Below, piece by piece: positions 1 through 8,130 of a stretch of DNA of 21,799 bases. The DNA comes from Planctomycetaceae bacterium UBA4732 (GTDB lineage: Bacteria > Planctomycetota > Planctomycetia > Gemmatales > Gemmataceae). A model generated the notes under the pieces. The model saw only the letters and a list, made by a program, of their open reading frames with translations. It had not been told where the DNA came from and did no database searches. The translations under genes were made by a program, and so were the position numbers. The stretch is taken from positions 13,829 through 35,627 of the forward strand of contig DHJA01000112.1 in NCBI GenBank assembly GCA_002404095.1, given 5' to 3'. The stretch's first letter is position 1, and each line of letters opens with the position of its first letter.

Positions 1-17
1 ACGGGCTGGAAGCCCGT
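1..17. repeat. Short hairpin at the window edge
   Basis: Seven-base inverted repeat (ACGGGCT, then GGA, then AGCCCGT). No gene can be supported in 1-240. The hairpin may be the edge of a larger repeat cut off by the window start. There is no T tract, so a terminator call is not supported. Confidence 0.4.
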
Positions 18-151
18 GCCACCTATCAATCCATGCGTGACAATGCAGTAGGTGCAACGGTGGACAGGAAGGATAGATCGAACGGGAAAGCGGCGAACTC
101 TAGCCAATCGCCGTTGGCGCGGGCCGCGACTGGCATGGAGGACAAGTAAAC

Positions 152-181
152 TTGCGGCCGCCGTCAAAACCGGACTACAAT
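152..181 (+). promoter_or_regulatory. Candidate sigma70-type promoter for dxr
   Basis: TTGCGG at 152-157 and TACAAT at 176-181 are separated by 18 bp. Transcription would start near 188, about 50 bases before the GTG chosen for dxr. The boxes lie inside the N-terminal extension of the longest open frame, which argues that the extension is not translated. The match is moderate and predicted by eye only. Confidence 0.35.
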
Positions 182-240
182 GCCAAGACGCGCACGGTTG
201 CGCCCTGAACAGAACTCCACGGCACGGAACCAACATCATC

Positions 241-1449
241 GTGTCCACCGCCGACCGCCATTCCCCGACGCAGCCTCCGCGCCGCCTGGTCGTACTCGGT
301 TCCACCGGCTCCATCGGAACCAACTGCCTCGAAGTGGTCGATTCTCTGCCGGATCGCTTGGAGGTTGTTGGTCTTAGCGCCCATGCCAATGTCGAGTTGC
401 TTCTGCGGCAGGCGGAAAAGCATCGGCCGCGCTGGGTCGTCGTCACCGATCCCGGCGCCGCCAGCCAACTCGACGCCTCGCGGCTGCCGGCCGGCTGCAA
501 ACTTCTGCACGGCGAAGAGGGCGTGGCGGCGATGGCCTCCGATCCCGCCGTGGACGTGGTACTCAACGCCATCGTCGGCGCGGCGGGGTTGGTCGGCACC
601 TGGGCCGCGCTGGAGGCCGGTAAGACCGTGGCCGTGGCCAATAAGGAAACGCTGGTCATGGCCGGCGCCCTGGTCATGGAACTGGCGGCGCGGCGCGGCG
701 GCCGGCTGCTGCCCGTGGACAGCGAACATAGCGCCATCTTTCAGGCCATGCAGGGCAGTCCGCCCGATAGCGTCGAGCGCATTGTCCTCACCGGCAGCGG
801 CGGGCCTTTCCGCGGCCGCTGCCGCGCTGAACTGGAAGACGTGACGGTCGAGCAGGCGCTTTGTCATCCGACTTGGCGGATGGGCCGTAAGATCACCGTC
901 GATTCGGCCACGCTGATGAACAAGGCGCTGGAAGTGATCGAAGCTCGCTGGCTGTTTGACCTGCCGGCCGAGCAGATTGAGGTTATTATCCATCCCGAAT
1001 CGATCATTCACTCGTTCGTCGAGTTCCGGGACGGCGCCGTGTTGGCGCAATTGTCGCCGCCGGACATGCGGCTGCCGATTCAGTACGCCTTGCTGTACCC
1101 TGACCGTGTGTGTGGGCCAGCGCGGCGGCTGAACTGGCGCGAATTGTCGGCGTGGCATTTCGAGCAGCCCGACCATGAAACCTTCCCGGCCCTGCAGCTG
1201 GGCTACGAGGTGGCCCAACGCGGCGGTACTTGTGGGGCGGTGCTCAACGCCGCCAATGAGGCGGCCGTGGAGCGCTTTCTCGCCGGAGAACTGGCTTTCC
1301 CGGACGTGCCGCGCGCGTGCCGCGCGGCCCTGGATCATCATCACTACAGCCCGGCGCCGACGCTGACGGAACTCGCCGTCTGCGACCGCCGGGCGCGACA
1401 GGAGGTAGGCCGTTGGAACAGCAGTCTCCGAAGCGCCCCGACGCACTGA
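241..1449 (+). CDS. dxr: 1-deoxy-D-xylulose 5-phosphate reductoisomerase
   Basis: Catalyses the NADPH-dependent rearrangement and reduction of DXP to 2-C-methyl-D-erythritol 4-phosphate, the first committed step of the cytoplasmic MEP isoprenoid pathway. The N-terminal nucleotide-binding motif GSTGSIG is at residues 20-26. The metal/substrate motif PVDSEHSAIFQ puts D160 and E162 where the family has its metal ligands, and NKALEVIEARW supplies the third at E231. TGSGGPFR, HPTWRMGRKITVDSATLMNK and HPESIIHSFVE are also typical. The 402-residue length from GTG 241 fits the family (about 390-400). The frame stays open upstream to 52, but that stretch has no family similarity and holds a possible promoter. 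The GTG has no strong Shine-Dalgarno, so the exact start is less certain than the identity. rseP overlaps its last 37 bases. Confidence 0.96.
   Translation: MSTADRHSPTQPPRRLVVLGSTGSIGTNCLEVVDSLPDRLEVVGLSAHANVELLLRQAEKHRPRWVVVTDPGAASQLDASRLPAGCKLLHGEEGVAAMASDPAVDVVLNAIVGAAGLVGTWAALEAGKTVAVANKETLVMAGALVMELAARRGGRLLPVDSEHSAIFQAMQGSPPDSVERIVLTGSGGPFRGRCRAELEDVTVEQALCHPTWRMGRKITVDSATLMNKALEVIEARWLFDLPAEQIEVIIHPESIIHSFVEFRDGAVLAQLSPPDMRLPIQYALLYPDRVCGPARRLNWRELSAWHFEQPDHETFPALQLGYEVAQRGGTCGAVLNAANEAAVERFLAGELAFPDVPRACRAALDHHHYSPAPTLTELAVCDRRARQEVGRWNSSLRSAPTH
1400..1415 (+). promoter_or_regulatory. Ribosome binding site fixing a TTG start for rseP
   Basis: AGGAGGT at 1400-1406, a six-base spacer, then TTG at 1413. 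This near-perfect Shine-Dalgarno lies inside the dxr coding sequence and picks the TTG over the ATG codons at 1317 (deep inside dxr) and 1563 (no comparable site). It implies coupled expression of dxr and rseP. Confidence 0.8.
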
Positions 1450-3983
1450 CGCCGGCTGACATTGTGGCGCCGCCCCTCCCGTCGCCGAATGGAGTTGCGC
1501 CGGTTCAGAATCCGGGGGCTGACGCCCCCGGCTCGCCTGAGGCCGTTGCGCCGTTGACGCCAATGGGTTGGCTGCGCCAAAACAGCCCTATCCTCGTCGT
1601 CCTGATCGCCTGCGTCGGTCTGATGTATTACAATGCCGGCCTCGACGGCGTTATCCGCGCCGCCGAAGTCGTCTTCGGCCTGGGTCTCGTCATCTTCATC
1701 CACGAACTCGGACATTTCCTCGTCGCCAAATGGTGTAACGTCCATGTGCAGACGTTTAGCCTCGGCTTCGGCCCCGCCCTGCCCGGTTGCAGCTTCCGCT
1801 ACGGCGAAACGCTTTATAAGATCGCTATTCTCCCTCTTGGCGGTTACGTGCAGATGGTCGGCGAAGGGGCTGACGCCGATGAGGACGAGAACTATCCGCG
1901 CTCTTTCAAGAACAAGACCGTCTGGCAGCGTATGCTCATCATCTCGGCCGGCGTCTTTATGAACGTGCTGCTGGCCTGCGTCTGCTTCGTCCTCGTCTAC
2001 CAGTTCCACGGTATGCCGATGCCGCCGGCGGCCGTCGCGGTCGTGGACGCCGGCTCGCCCGCCTGGAAGGAAGGCATCCCCAGCGGCGCCGTCTTCACCG
2101 ACATCAACGGCACGCGCGACCCTAACTTTGAAACGCTCAAGGAAGCCGTCGGCCTGTCGTGGTCCAACAGCATCATTCACGTCAAGTACACGATGCGCGA
2201 CGGCTCGGAAAGCGTGGAACACGAGGCGGCGCTGCGGCCGCGCCGCGACCCCGGCGACCCCAATCCGGTGATCGGCGTACAGCCGCCCGGCCGGCTCAAG
2301 GTTCCTTCAGCCAAGGACTTTCCTACCGGTTACGGCCAGCCGGCCCGCTACCACTCGGCCGCCGCGGCCGCCCGCTCAATGGACCTCCAGCCCGGCGACG
2401 TGGTGACCGCCACGACCACTCCGGACAGCGGCGGATACATGCTCGAACTGACGCATGACGCAGGCAAGGGGACGTTCGACGCGCTCGAACTCTGCCGCCG
2501 CATGACGGCCCTCGACGGGAAGCCAATCGCCCTGGAAGTCGAGCGCGCGGGAACGCGCCGGCCGGTCGAGGTTCCCGCCAACGGGTTCGATTTCGACGAC
2601 GTGATCGTCGGTACGACCGATCCCGACCATCCCGACGATCTGTTCAACATCAAGACCTTGAAGGACAAGCCGGGCGGCGGGGAAGATCACGACTTCTTCG
2701 ACTATCAGGAGCGCATGAAGCGCTTGGCCGGCAAGCCGAGCGTCGTGCAGGTTCTCCGGGTGAAGAAAGCGGCGAACGACGTGACGACTTCGGCGCTGGT
2801 GAACGTCCTCGTGCCGCCGGCGTTCCACGCCACACTCGGTCTGAAGATGAAAATGGGTGAGGTGGCGGCGGTGCGCGACCGCTCGCCCGCGTCGGACAAG
2901 GTCCAGCCGGGCGACGTGATCACGGCGGCGACCGTGACCGCCGGCGGAGCGAAGTTGGGCGAGATACGCGCGGACGATCTCGACCCGGTGCGTCTGCCGT
3001 TCGCGCTGGAAGAGGCGGCCGCCAAGGCGCCCGCTAAATCCGTAATCCAAGTCGTCCTGACGGTCAAGCGCTGGGAAGGGCACGAACAGAAAGATACGCT
3101 GTTGACGCTGGACTGGGACGACCGTTGGCGCTTCGACCAGGAACTGCCTCTTAGCCCCGCGTCGCCGATGGCGCTGCCGGAGTTGGGAATCGCGTACCGC
3201 GTTGAGAGTACGGTGGTGAGCGTGGCCGACGGATCGCCCGCCGCCAAGGCCGGCCTCCAGGTGAACGACCGCATCGACGAGATCAGCTATCGCCAGTTCA
3301 AAAAGGACGACGTCGGTAAGTGGGGCGTCTGGGACAACACCAAGTCGCAGCGCATCAAGCCGGACGGCTCGACCGAAGAAGTCTACGACCAATGGGCGTT
3401 TTACTTCCACACGATGCTGCAAACGCCGGACGTATCCGGGGTGCGCGTGCGCGTCTGGCGCGGCGGCGCCATTTGGCCGACCGACTTCGAGATGGAGCCG
3501 GCCGAAGACAAGACGTGGCCGTTGGCCGACCGCGGCCTGACCTTACTGGCCGACTTTAAGCTAATAAAGGCAGGTAATGTCGTCGATGCGCTGGGCATGG
3601 GCCTGCATCGGACCTGGGCGTCGCTGCGTCAGATCTGTCAGGGACTGGTGAGCATGGCGACCGGCCGCATCTCCGTCACGAAGAACTTGCAAGGCCCGCT
3701 CGACATCGCCGAGATGACGTTTGAGGCCGCCCGGGATCCCTTTAACTTGATCCTCATTTTGGGCATCATCAGCATCAACCTCGCGGTGATGAATTTCCTA
3801 CCGATCCCGGTGCTGGACGGCGGCCACATGGTCTTTTTGATTTACGAGCTGATTCGTCGCAAACCGCCGTCGGACGCGGTTCGCGCCTTCGCCACGTACA
3901 TTGGACTGGCCTTGCTGGGCCTGCTCATGCTATTCGCGTTTTACCTGACATTTTCCCGCTGGGGCTGGTTCGGAGGCCGATGA
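1413..3983 (+). CDS. rseP: RIP/site-2 membrane metalloprotease with multiple PDZ domains
   Basis: Intramembrane zinc metalloprotease of the RseP/S2P (M50) family, which in other bacteria cuts anti-sigma factors within the membrane. The zinc site HELGH is at residues 97-101, and the second active-site motif LDG at 801-803 lies in PIPVLDGGH. Membrane segments are visible near residues 60-75, 84-105, 173-197, 776-804 and 829-847. Between them lie about four PDZ-like modules, near residues 205-270, 320-350, 482-510 and 599-630, each with a GSPA/LQPGD-type core. At 856 residues it is about twice the length of E. coli RseP (449, two PDZ). The first 50 residues are Pro/Ala-rich and probably cytosolic. 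It overlaps dxr by 37 bases, and the next gene starts two bases after its stop, so dxr, rseP and the small membrane protein look like one operon. The substrate cannot be told from the window. Confidence 0.93.
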   Translation: MEQQSPKRPDALTPADIVAPPLPSPNGVAPVQNPGADAPGSPEAVAPLTPMGWLRQNSPILVVLIACVGLMYYNAGLDGVIRAAEVVFGLGLVIFIHELGHFLVAKWCNVHVQTFSLGFGPALPGCSFRYGETLYKIAILPLGGYVQMVGEGADADEDENYPRSFKNKTVWQRMLIISAGVFMNVLLACVCFVLVYQFHGMPMPPAAVAVVDAGSPAWKEGIPSGAVFTDINGTRDPNFETLKEAVGLSWSNSIIHVKYTMRDGSESVEHEAALRPRRDPGDPNPVIGVQPPGRLKVPSAKDFPTGYGQPARYHSAAAAARSMDLQPGDVVTATTTPDSGGYMLELTHDAGKGTFDALELCRRMTALDGKPIALEVERAGTRRPVEVPANGFDFDDVIVGTTDPDHPDDLFNIKTLKDKPGGGEDHDFFDYQERMKRLAGKPSVVQVLRVKKAANDVTTSALVNVLVPPAFHATLGLKMKMGEVAAVRDRSPASDKVQPGDVITAATVTAGGAKLGEIRADDLDPVRLPFALEEAAAKAPAKSVIQVVLTVKRWEGHEQKDTLLTLDWDDRWRFDQELPLSPASPMALPELGIAYRVESTVVSVADGSPAAKAGLQVNDRIDEISYRQFKKDDVGKWGVWDNTKSQRIKPDGSTEEVYDQWAFYFHTMLQTPDVSGVRVRVWRGGAIWPTDFEMEPAEDKTWPLADRGLTLLADFKLIKAGNVVDALGMGLHRTWASLRQICQGLVSMATGRISVTKNLQGPLDIAEMTFEAARDPFNLILILGIISINLAVMNFLPIPVLDGGHMVFLIYELIRRKPPSDAVRAFATYIGLALLGLLMLFAFYLTFSRWGWFGGR

Positions 3984-3984
3984 C

Positions 3985-4194
3985 GTGACAAAACCCGCCG
4001 CTTCTCGTTCTGCTAACATCCAACAGGCGCCGCAGGGCGCGGTGGAAGCGCCCCCCGCGCCCGACGCTCCGAAGACGGCCGGCATTAGCTGGGGCTGGCG
4101 CGTGGCGCTGTTCCTGTGGGCCACGGCCTTCATTTGCTTGCTGGCGTATGAATTGCTCAATACGCTGGTGCGGTCGCTGGGCAGGATGTTTTGA
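3985..4194 (+). CDS. Small single-pass membrane protein, unknown function
   Basis: A 69-residue protein starting at GTG 3985, one base after the rseP TGA. GGAGG at 3972-3976 lies eight bases before the GTG. The first 35 residues are Ala/Pro-rich and hydrophilic. One hydrophobic helix follows (about residues 38-60, RVALFLWATAFICLLAYELL), then a short basic tail. I do not recognise a family. The tight spacing behind rseP and the good ribosome site suggest it is real and co-expressed. It might be a small partner of the protease, but that is only positional inference. Confidence 0.65.
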   Translation: MTKPAASRSANIQQAPQGAVEAPPAPDAPKTAGISWGWRVALFLWATAFICLLAYELLNTLVRSLGRMF

Positions 4195-4208
4195 CTTGAA
4201 CGGACAGT

Positions 4209-4363
4209 GCCGGGTGCCATGCTTTCGCGGATCCGGTCGAGGGGAGAAATCCCAGGAGCTACCACCGCGAAAGCATGTCTACCCCGCGAGGTAGACATGC
4301 TTTCGCGGTGGTCTTGCCGCTTCCTCTGTCCACAAATTGACCCACGAAAGCATGGCACCCGGC
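4209..4363. repeat. Nested inverted repeat, outer arms
   Basis: Perfect 19-bp inverted arms at 4209-4227 and 4345-4363 (starting GCCGGGTGCC) enclose a second, longer palindrome at 4261-4312. All four arms contain the same ten-base core CGAAAGCATG or its complement, so the structure looks like related palindromes combined or inserted in one another. No coding potential is convincing in 4195-4487. Open frames here are by-products of the palindromes. Confidence 0.85.
4261..4312. repeat. Perfect 23-bp-arm palindrome, inner hairpin
   Basis: Arms 4261-4283 and 4290-4312 are exact reverse complements around the six-base loop CCGCGA. As RNA or single-stranded DNA this would be a very stable hairpin. 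It lies about 70 bases after the dxr-rseP operon, so it could stop transcription or protect the mRNA end, but no run of T follows. A dispersed palindromic repeat is the more cautious reading. Confidence 0.85.
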
Positions 4364-4374
4364 GAAACGGAGTG

Positions 4375-4398
4375 CGTTCCCAACAGAGTTTGGGAACG
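4375..4398. repeat. Intergenic hairpin, CGTTCCCAA/TTGGGAACG
   Basis: Nine-base perfect arms (4375-4383, 4390-4398) around a six-base loop. It lies in the same repeat-rich gap as the nested palindromes and has no T tract. From memory, similar CGTTCCCAA hairpins are scattered in planctomycete genomes, but I could not check this. Confidence 0.6.
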
Positions 4399-4419
4399 AG
4401 GGTAACTCGAATACGATTT

Positions 4420-4440
4420 CCCAGGAAGCCGTCGCCTGGG
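4420..4440. repeat. Short hairpin CCCAGG/CCTGGG before the HEAT gene
   Basis: Six-base arms at 4420-4425 and 4435-4440 with a nine-base loop, about 50 bases upstream of the next start codon. It may belong to the same repeat unit as the preceding hairpin. No regulatory role is shown. Confidence 0.4.
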
Positions 4441-4487
4441 TAAGATTAGGCAACAGCGGCTGTCAGACCCATCTAGGGAGTCACCGG

Positions 4488-5816
4488 ATGTATGCACTGA
4501 TGCTAGTAGGTGTGCTTTGCTGTGTTTCGGCCGAGGAGGATAAGCTGCTTCAAAAGCTGGACGCTGACTTCGAGGAACTGCTCAAGAAGGAGAAAGATCC
4601 CCAGCCGCTGCGCGAGGCCGCCCGCCTTCTGGAGCGAACGAACAACAGTGACCGCTGGACGGCGTACATGGAGGCAGTGGCCATCCTGCGCCGGACGCGG
4701 GCGAAAGCCGCCATCCCTCTGCTATTGAAATACATGGTGCTTCACGCGGCGAACGGCAATGGGGGCATGAACATACAGGCCTACGCCGACACGCTAACCA
4801 TCCTGACAGGCAAGGACGTGGACAGCCCTTACCAGAATGTGGCTGATCGGAAAACGTCGATGCGTGCGGGCGTCCAAAAGCTGATCGATGGATGGTGGGA
4901 GCCGAACAAGGAAAAGATATCGACAGACCTGGAGGCGATGTCGAAGGAGCAGGTCCAGGTGGTCGTACACCGGTTGATCCGGCAGGCCCGGAGCCGGGAG
5001 CGCGACGACGGGCGGGAACTCACGGATACGATCTCGCGCAGACTGGCGGAAGTCTTGGAGCCGGAGCGGGCGGGCCGTCAGCCCTGGCAGGGCGAAGAAC
5101 TGAGCGCCGCGATGACCCCCGTGCTGCTGGACCTGGTTGGCTACGACGAAAAACCACCCCCAAAGGCCGCGGACAGCGACGCCGCCGGCATTGCCTACGC
5201 AGCAATCCCCCTTCTGGCAAATTTGCGGGCGAACGGCCTGGCCCCGCAACTGGATAAAATCGCCACGGACAAGCGGCAAGGTTCCGCGACCCGGCTGACG
5301 TGTTTCCTCGCCCTATACCGCGCCGGCGAGAAGCTCAACGCCCCCGAAGTGGTCGCACTCCTGGACGGGGAGAAGAAGCTTGATCGCCGGCTAGCCGCCA
5401 TTCTAGCCCTGCGGTACAGTCAGGATCGCAAGGCGGTGTCTGCTCCGCTGATCAAGCTGCTAGACGATCCGAACCAGAATATCCAAACGGCCGCAATATA
5501 CGCGCTGGAAGGATCGGCTCCGAAGGAAGCTCTTCCGAAATTGAAGAAAGTCCTGGACGAGTTGGAGCCGCCCCAGGCCGTTTACGTGGTGATCCGCACG
5601 GTCGGCCTGATGGAAGGCCAGGAGGCGCGCGCGGCCCTGGCGGAGTTCCTGGCAGCGGCGCAGGACAACCCCAAGAAAGGGCGGTATATTTATCAAGCTT
5701 TGATTGCGTTTGAAAAAAGCGCCGGCCAGAACTGGATCGAGGCTGGCGCGCACCCGGAGGCGTACTACCGCGAGCGAGCAAAGCAAGCCCTGGAGTGGTG
5801 GAAGGCCCAGAAGTGA
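4488..5816 (+). CDS. Secreted HEAT-repeat protein, unknown function
   Basis: A 442-residue protein. The start at ATG 4488 is supported by AGGGAG at 4475-4480, seven bases upstream. The N-terminus (MYALMLVGVLCCVSA, then EE) looks like a short signal peptide, although it lacks the usual basic residues. The C-terminal third (about residues 265-400) is a run of amphipathic helix pairs of HEAT type with repeated A-x-x-AL patterns, for example IQTAAIYALEGSAPKEALPKL. The middle part ends a segment with WWEPNKEKI, a pattern I associate with secreted planctomycete HEAT proteins. HEAT arrays usually bind other proteins, and no catalytic motif is visible. It stands alone on its strand and ends 20 bases from the convergent recQ stop. 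The exact function is unknown. Confidence 0.8.
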   Translation: MYALMLVGVLCCVSAEEDKLLQKLDADFEELLKKEKDPQPLREAARLLERTNNSDRWTAYMEAVAILRRTRAKAAIPLLLKYMVLHAANGNGGMNIQAYADTLTILTGKDVDSPYQNVADRKTSMRAGVQKLIDGWWEPNKEKISTDLEAMSKEQVQVVVHRLIRQARSRERDDGRELTDTISRRLAEVLEPERAGRQPWQGEELSAAMTPVLLDLVGYDEKPPPKAADSDAAGIAYAAIPLLANLRANGLAPQLDKIATDKRQGSATRLTCFLALYRAGEKLNAPEVVALLDGEKKLDRRLAAILALRYSQDRKAVSAPLIKLLDDPNQNIQTAAIYALEGSAPKEALPKLKKVLDELEPPQAVYVVIRTVGLMEGQEARAALAEFLAAAQDNPKKGRYIYQALIAFEKSAGQNWIEAGAHPEAYYRERAKQALEWWKAQK

Positions 5817-5836
5817 ATCTGCTGAGCAAGACGAGC

Positions 5837-8077
5837 TTACGTTCCCATTTCGCTTACCCGCGATTGCAGGTAGGCAAGCACCAGCCGGATGTCGTCGTAA
5901 GGAACTTTCTCACCCAGCGCCAAGAAGATCGGCTTCATCCGTTCGCCGCCGACCTGGCGCACCGCAGCCGTCACCCGCTGTACCACCTCTTCGGGAATCC
6001 ATACCGCAATCGACGCCGGCCGCTCCACGCGGATGTATTCCGCCAGATACTCCACGACGGTAGAGCGTGCGTAGTTCAGCCGGCGCATCACGTCCGCGAT
6101 GCCCGTGTTCTTGCGGAACAGGTCGAAAGCGGCTTGGCCGCGCGCCGGCAGCTTGTCCACAGGCCGCGCCCGTGGCGGCGCAAGCGAGACCGGCCGAGCC
6201 GTCACGTCCATTGCCAGCTCGCGCTCGCGGCAACGATCCGCGATAAGCGGCAGGAACCGATCCGCGAAATCGCGTAATTTGACATCACCAATGCCTGAAA
6301 TGTACCGCATCCGCTCCGGCGTGGACGGCCGAACGCGCGCCAGTTCGCGCAGCACCGCATCGCCGAAGACCATGTACGGCTTCTCGCCGCGCTCCTGGGC
6401 GATCTGCCGTCGCAGCTCGCGCAGCGCCTCGAACAGCGGCGCATCGACGCCTTCCCACGACACCTCGGCCGCGGCCGACTTCTCCGGCCGTTCGCCTTTC
6501 TTGCGACGCACCAGCCGCACCAGCCGCACCGGACGTTGGCCGCGCATCACCTCCCACGACGCCTCATTCAGATGTAACAGAGGGTATTCGGCGCCCACTT
6601 GCATCAGCACCTTTTGGCCCAGCAGCTGGTACAGCCAGTCGCGCACGTCGGCCTTGCTCTCGCCCTTGAGCAATCCGAATGTGGTCAATTTGTCGTGGCC
6701 TCGGCGGCGGACGTTCTCCGACTCCTCGCCGCGCAGCACGGAAACAACATGGCCGATGCCAAAACTCTCTTTCACGCGCGCCACGCACGACAATATCTTT
6801 TGAGCCGTCACCAGGGCGCCGGGAACCTCCTCCACGTCGCCGAGGCAGAGGTCGCAGGCGCCGCACGTCTCGGCGGCGTAAGTCTGGCCGAAATGCTCGA
6901 CCAGGGCGCGGTGGCGACAGACCGCCCCGCGCGCGTAACGGTCCATGTCCTCCAGGTGTTTGAGGGCGTTGGGCAGGAACGACGCGTCGGCCCCCGCGTC
7001 GTTGGCCGACTTCTCCAGGATCGACTTCAGCGTCACATAGTCGGCGCCGGAGTGCAGCAGCACACACTCGGCTTCCAGGCCGTCGCGGCCCGCTCGCCCC
7101 GTTTCCTGTTGATAGTGTTCCAGCGATTTGGGCATGGCGACGTGCAGCACAAAGCGGACATTGGAGCGGTCGATGCCCATGCCGAACGCCACCGTGGCCA
7201 CGACCACGTCGCAGCGCTCGCGCGTGAACGCCTCCTGCGCCTCCTGGCGCAGGTCGGCCGACATGCCGGCGTGGTAGGCGACGACGTTGACGCCCTTCGC
7301 TTTCAATGACGCGGCCAAATCGTCCACATCGCGGCGGCGGAGTGCGTAGATAATGCCGCCCTCGTTGACGTGCCGGTCGAGTACCTCGGCGACCTGCTTG
7401 CCCAGGTCGTGACGCGGCAAGACGCGATAGGTCAGGTTAGGCCGGTCGAAGACGCCGACGAGCGTGACAGGGTCGCGCAGGTCGAGCTGGGCGATGATGT
7501 CGCGGCGGACTTGTTCGGTGGCGGTGGCGGTGTAGGCGTGGACGGAGGCGCCGGGGAAGAACTCGCGCAGGCGGGCAAGTTGGCGATATTCCGGACGGAA
7601 ATCATGGCCCCAATGACTGATACAGTGGGCCTCGTCAATGGCGAAAGTATGGACGCCAGCCTGTTGTAAAATGCGATAGAAGTCGGACGACACGAGCCGT
7701 TCGGGCGACACGAACAGCAAACGAGTGTCACCCTGACGCAGATCGACCTCGGCGGCGAAACGGTCGCTGTCGGAGAGAGAGCTGTCGATCTGAGCGGCGG
7801 CGACGCCGTTGGCGCGAAGGCCGTCCACCTGATCTTTCATTAGAGCGATGAGCGGCGACACGACGACGGTGACGCCGCCGCGTTGGACGGCAGGCGCCTG
7901 ATAGCAGAGCGACTTGCCGCCGCCGGTGGGCATGACGACGAGCGAATCGCGGCCGTCGAGGACGGCTTGCATGGCCTGCTCTTGAAGGGGGCGCAGCGTG
8001 GTGAAGCCCCAATGCTTGGCGATGATCCGACGCAAGTCGGCGAAAGCGTCGTCGGATGGCTGCTGGCCATGATTCAT
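5837..8077 (-). CDS. recQ: ATP-dependent DNA helicase RecQ with extended C-terminus
   Basis: A 3'-5' superfamily 2 DNA helicase acting in recombination and fork repair. Numbering from ATG 8077: Walker A MPTGGGKS (K55), DEAH box at 148-151 followed by CISHWGHDFRPEY (the RecQ aromatic loop), and motif VI QETGRAGRDG near 324-333. The RecQ zinc site has C387, C405, C408 and C411. A winged-helix region and an HRDC domain (about 545-620) follow. Residues about 645-690 form an extra helix-turn-helix segment (FDLFRKNTGIADVMRRLNYARS) that resembles the HTH_40-type tail of some long RecQ proteins. The length of 746 residues exceeds E. coli RecQ (about 610). ATG 8077 is preceded by GGAGT seven bases upstream. 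A GTG at 8095 is also in frame but lies inside repeat R1. It is the last gene of a long minus-strand series. Confidence 0.95.
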   Translation of the reverse strand: MNHGQQPSDDAFADLRRIIAKHWGFTTLRPLQEQAMQAVLDGRDSLVVMPTGGGKSLCYQAPAVQRGGVTVVVSPLIALMKDQVDGLRANGVAAAQIDSSLSDSDRFAAEVDLRQGDTRLLFVSPERLVSSDFYRILQQAGVHTFAIDEAHCISHWGHDFRPEYRQLARLREFFPGASVHAYTATATEQVRRDIIAQLDLRDPVTLVGVFDRPNLTYRVLPRHDLGKQVAEVLDRHVNEGGIIYALRRRDVDDLAASLKAKGVNVVAYHAGMSADLRQEAQEAFTRERCDVVVATVAFGMGIDRSNVRFVLHVAMPKSLEHYQQETGRAGRDGLEAECVLLHSGADYVTLKSILEKSANDAGADASFLPNALKHLEDMDRYARGAVCRHRALVEHFGQTYAAETCGACDLCLGDVEEVPGALVTAQKILSCVARVKESFGIGHVVSVLRGEESENVRRRGHDKLTTFGLLKGESKADVRDWLYQLLGQKVLMQVGAEYPLLHLNEASWEVMRGQRPVRLVRLVRRKKGERPEKSAAAEVSWEGVDAPLFEALRELRRQIAQERGEKPYMVFGDAVLRELARVRPSTPERMRYISGIGDVKLRDFADRFLPLIADRCRERELAMDVTARPVSLAPPRARPVDKLPARGQAAFDLFRKNTGIADVMRRLNYARSTVVEYLAEYIRVERPASIAVWIPEEVVQRVTAAVRQVGGERMKPIFLALGEKVPYDDIRLVLAYLQSRVSEMGT

Positions 8078-8130
8078 GAGTGGACTCCGGTTCACGTCAT
8101 CTATTATGACGCTGCCGGGCCGGGCGTCAA
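8061..8130 (-). repeat. R1 structured repeat, copy a
   Basis: This 70-bp stretch matches 12339-12408 at 62 of 70 positions with no gaps, and its core also matches 12055-12095. It contains a stem CGTCAT/ATGACG (8095-8100, 8106-8111) and a stem GACGC/GCGTC (8108-8112, 8124-8128) that overlap and could be alternatives. It fills the gap between the vapC stop and recQ and includes the recQ Shine-Dalgarno and first codons. Strand is given relative to the neighbouring genes. Confidence 0.8.

Noticed and set aside
52..240. N-terminal extension of dxr to an ATG at 52
   Set aside because: The 63 extra residues have no family similarity, the GTG at 241 gives the normal length, and a possible promoter lies inside the extension.
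175..1563. 462-codon minus-strand open frame opposite dxr
   Set aside because: It is the antisense shadow of a conserved gene in high-GC DNA, with no recognisable domain.
4207..4497. Short open frames on both strands in the palindromic gap
   Set aside because: They are generated by the inverted repeats themselves and lack ribosome sites and family features.
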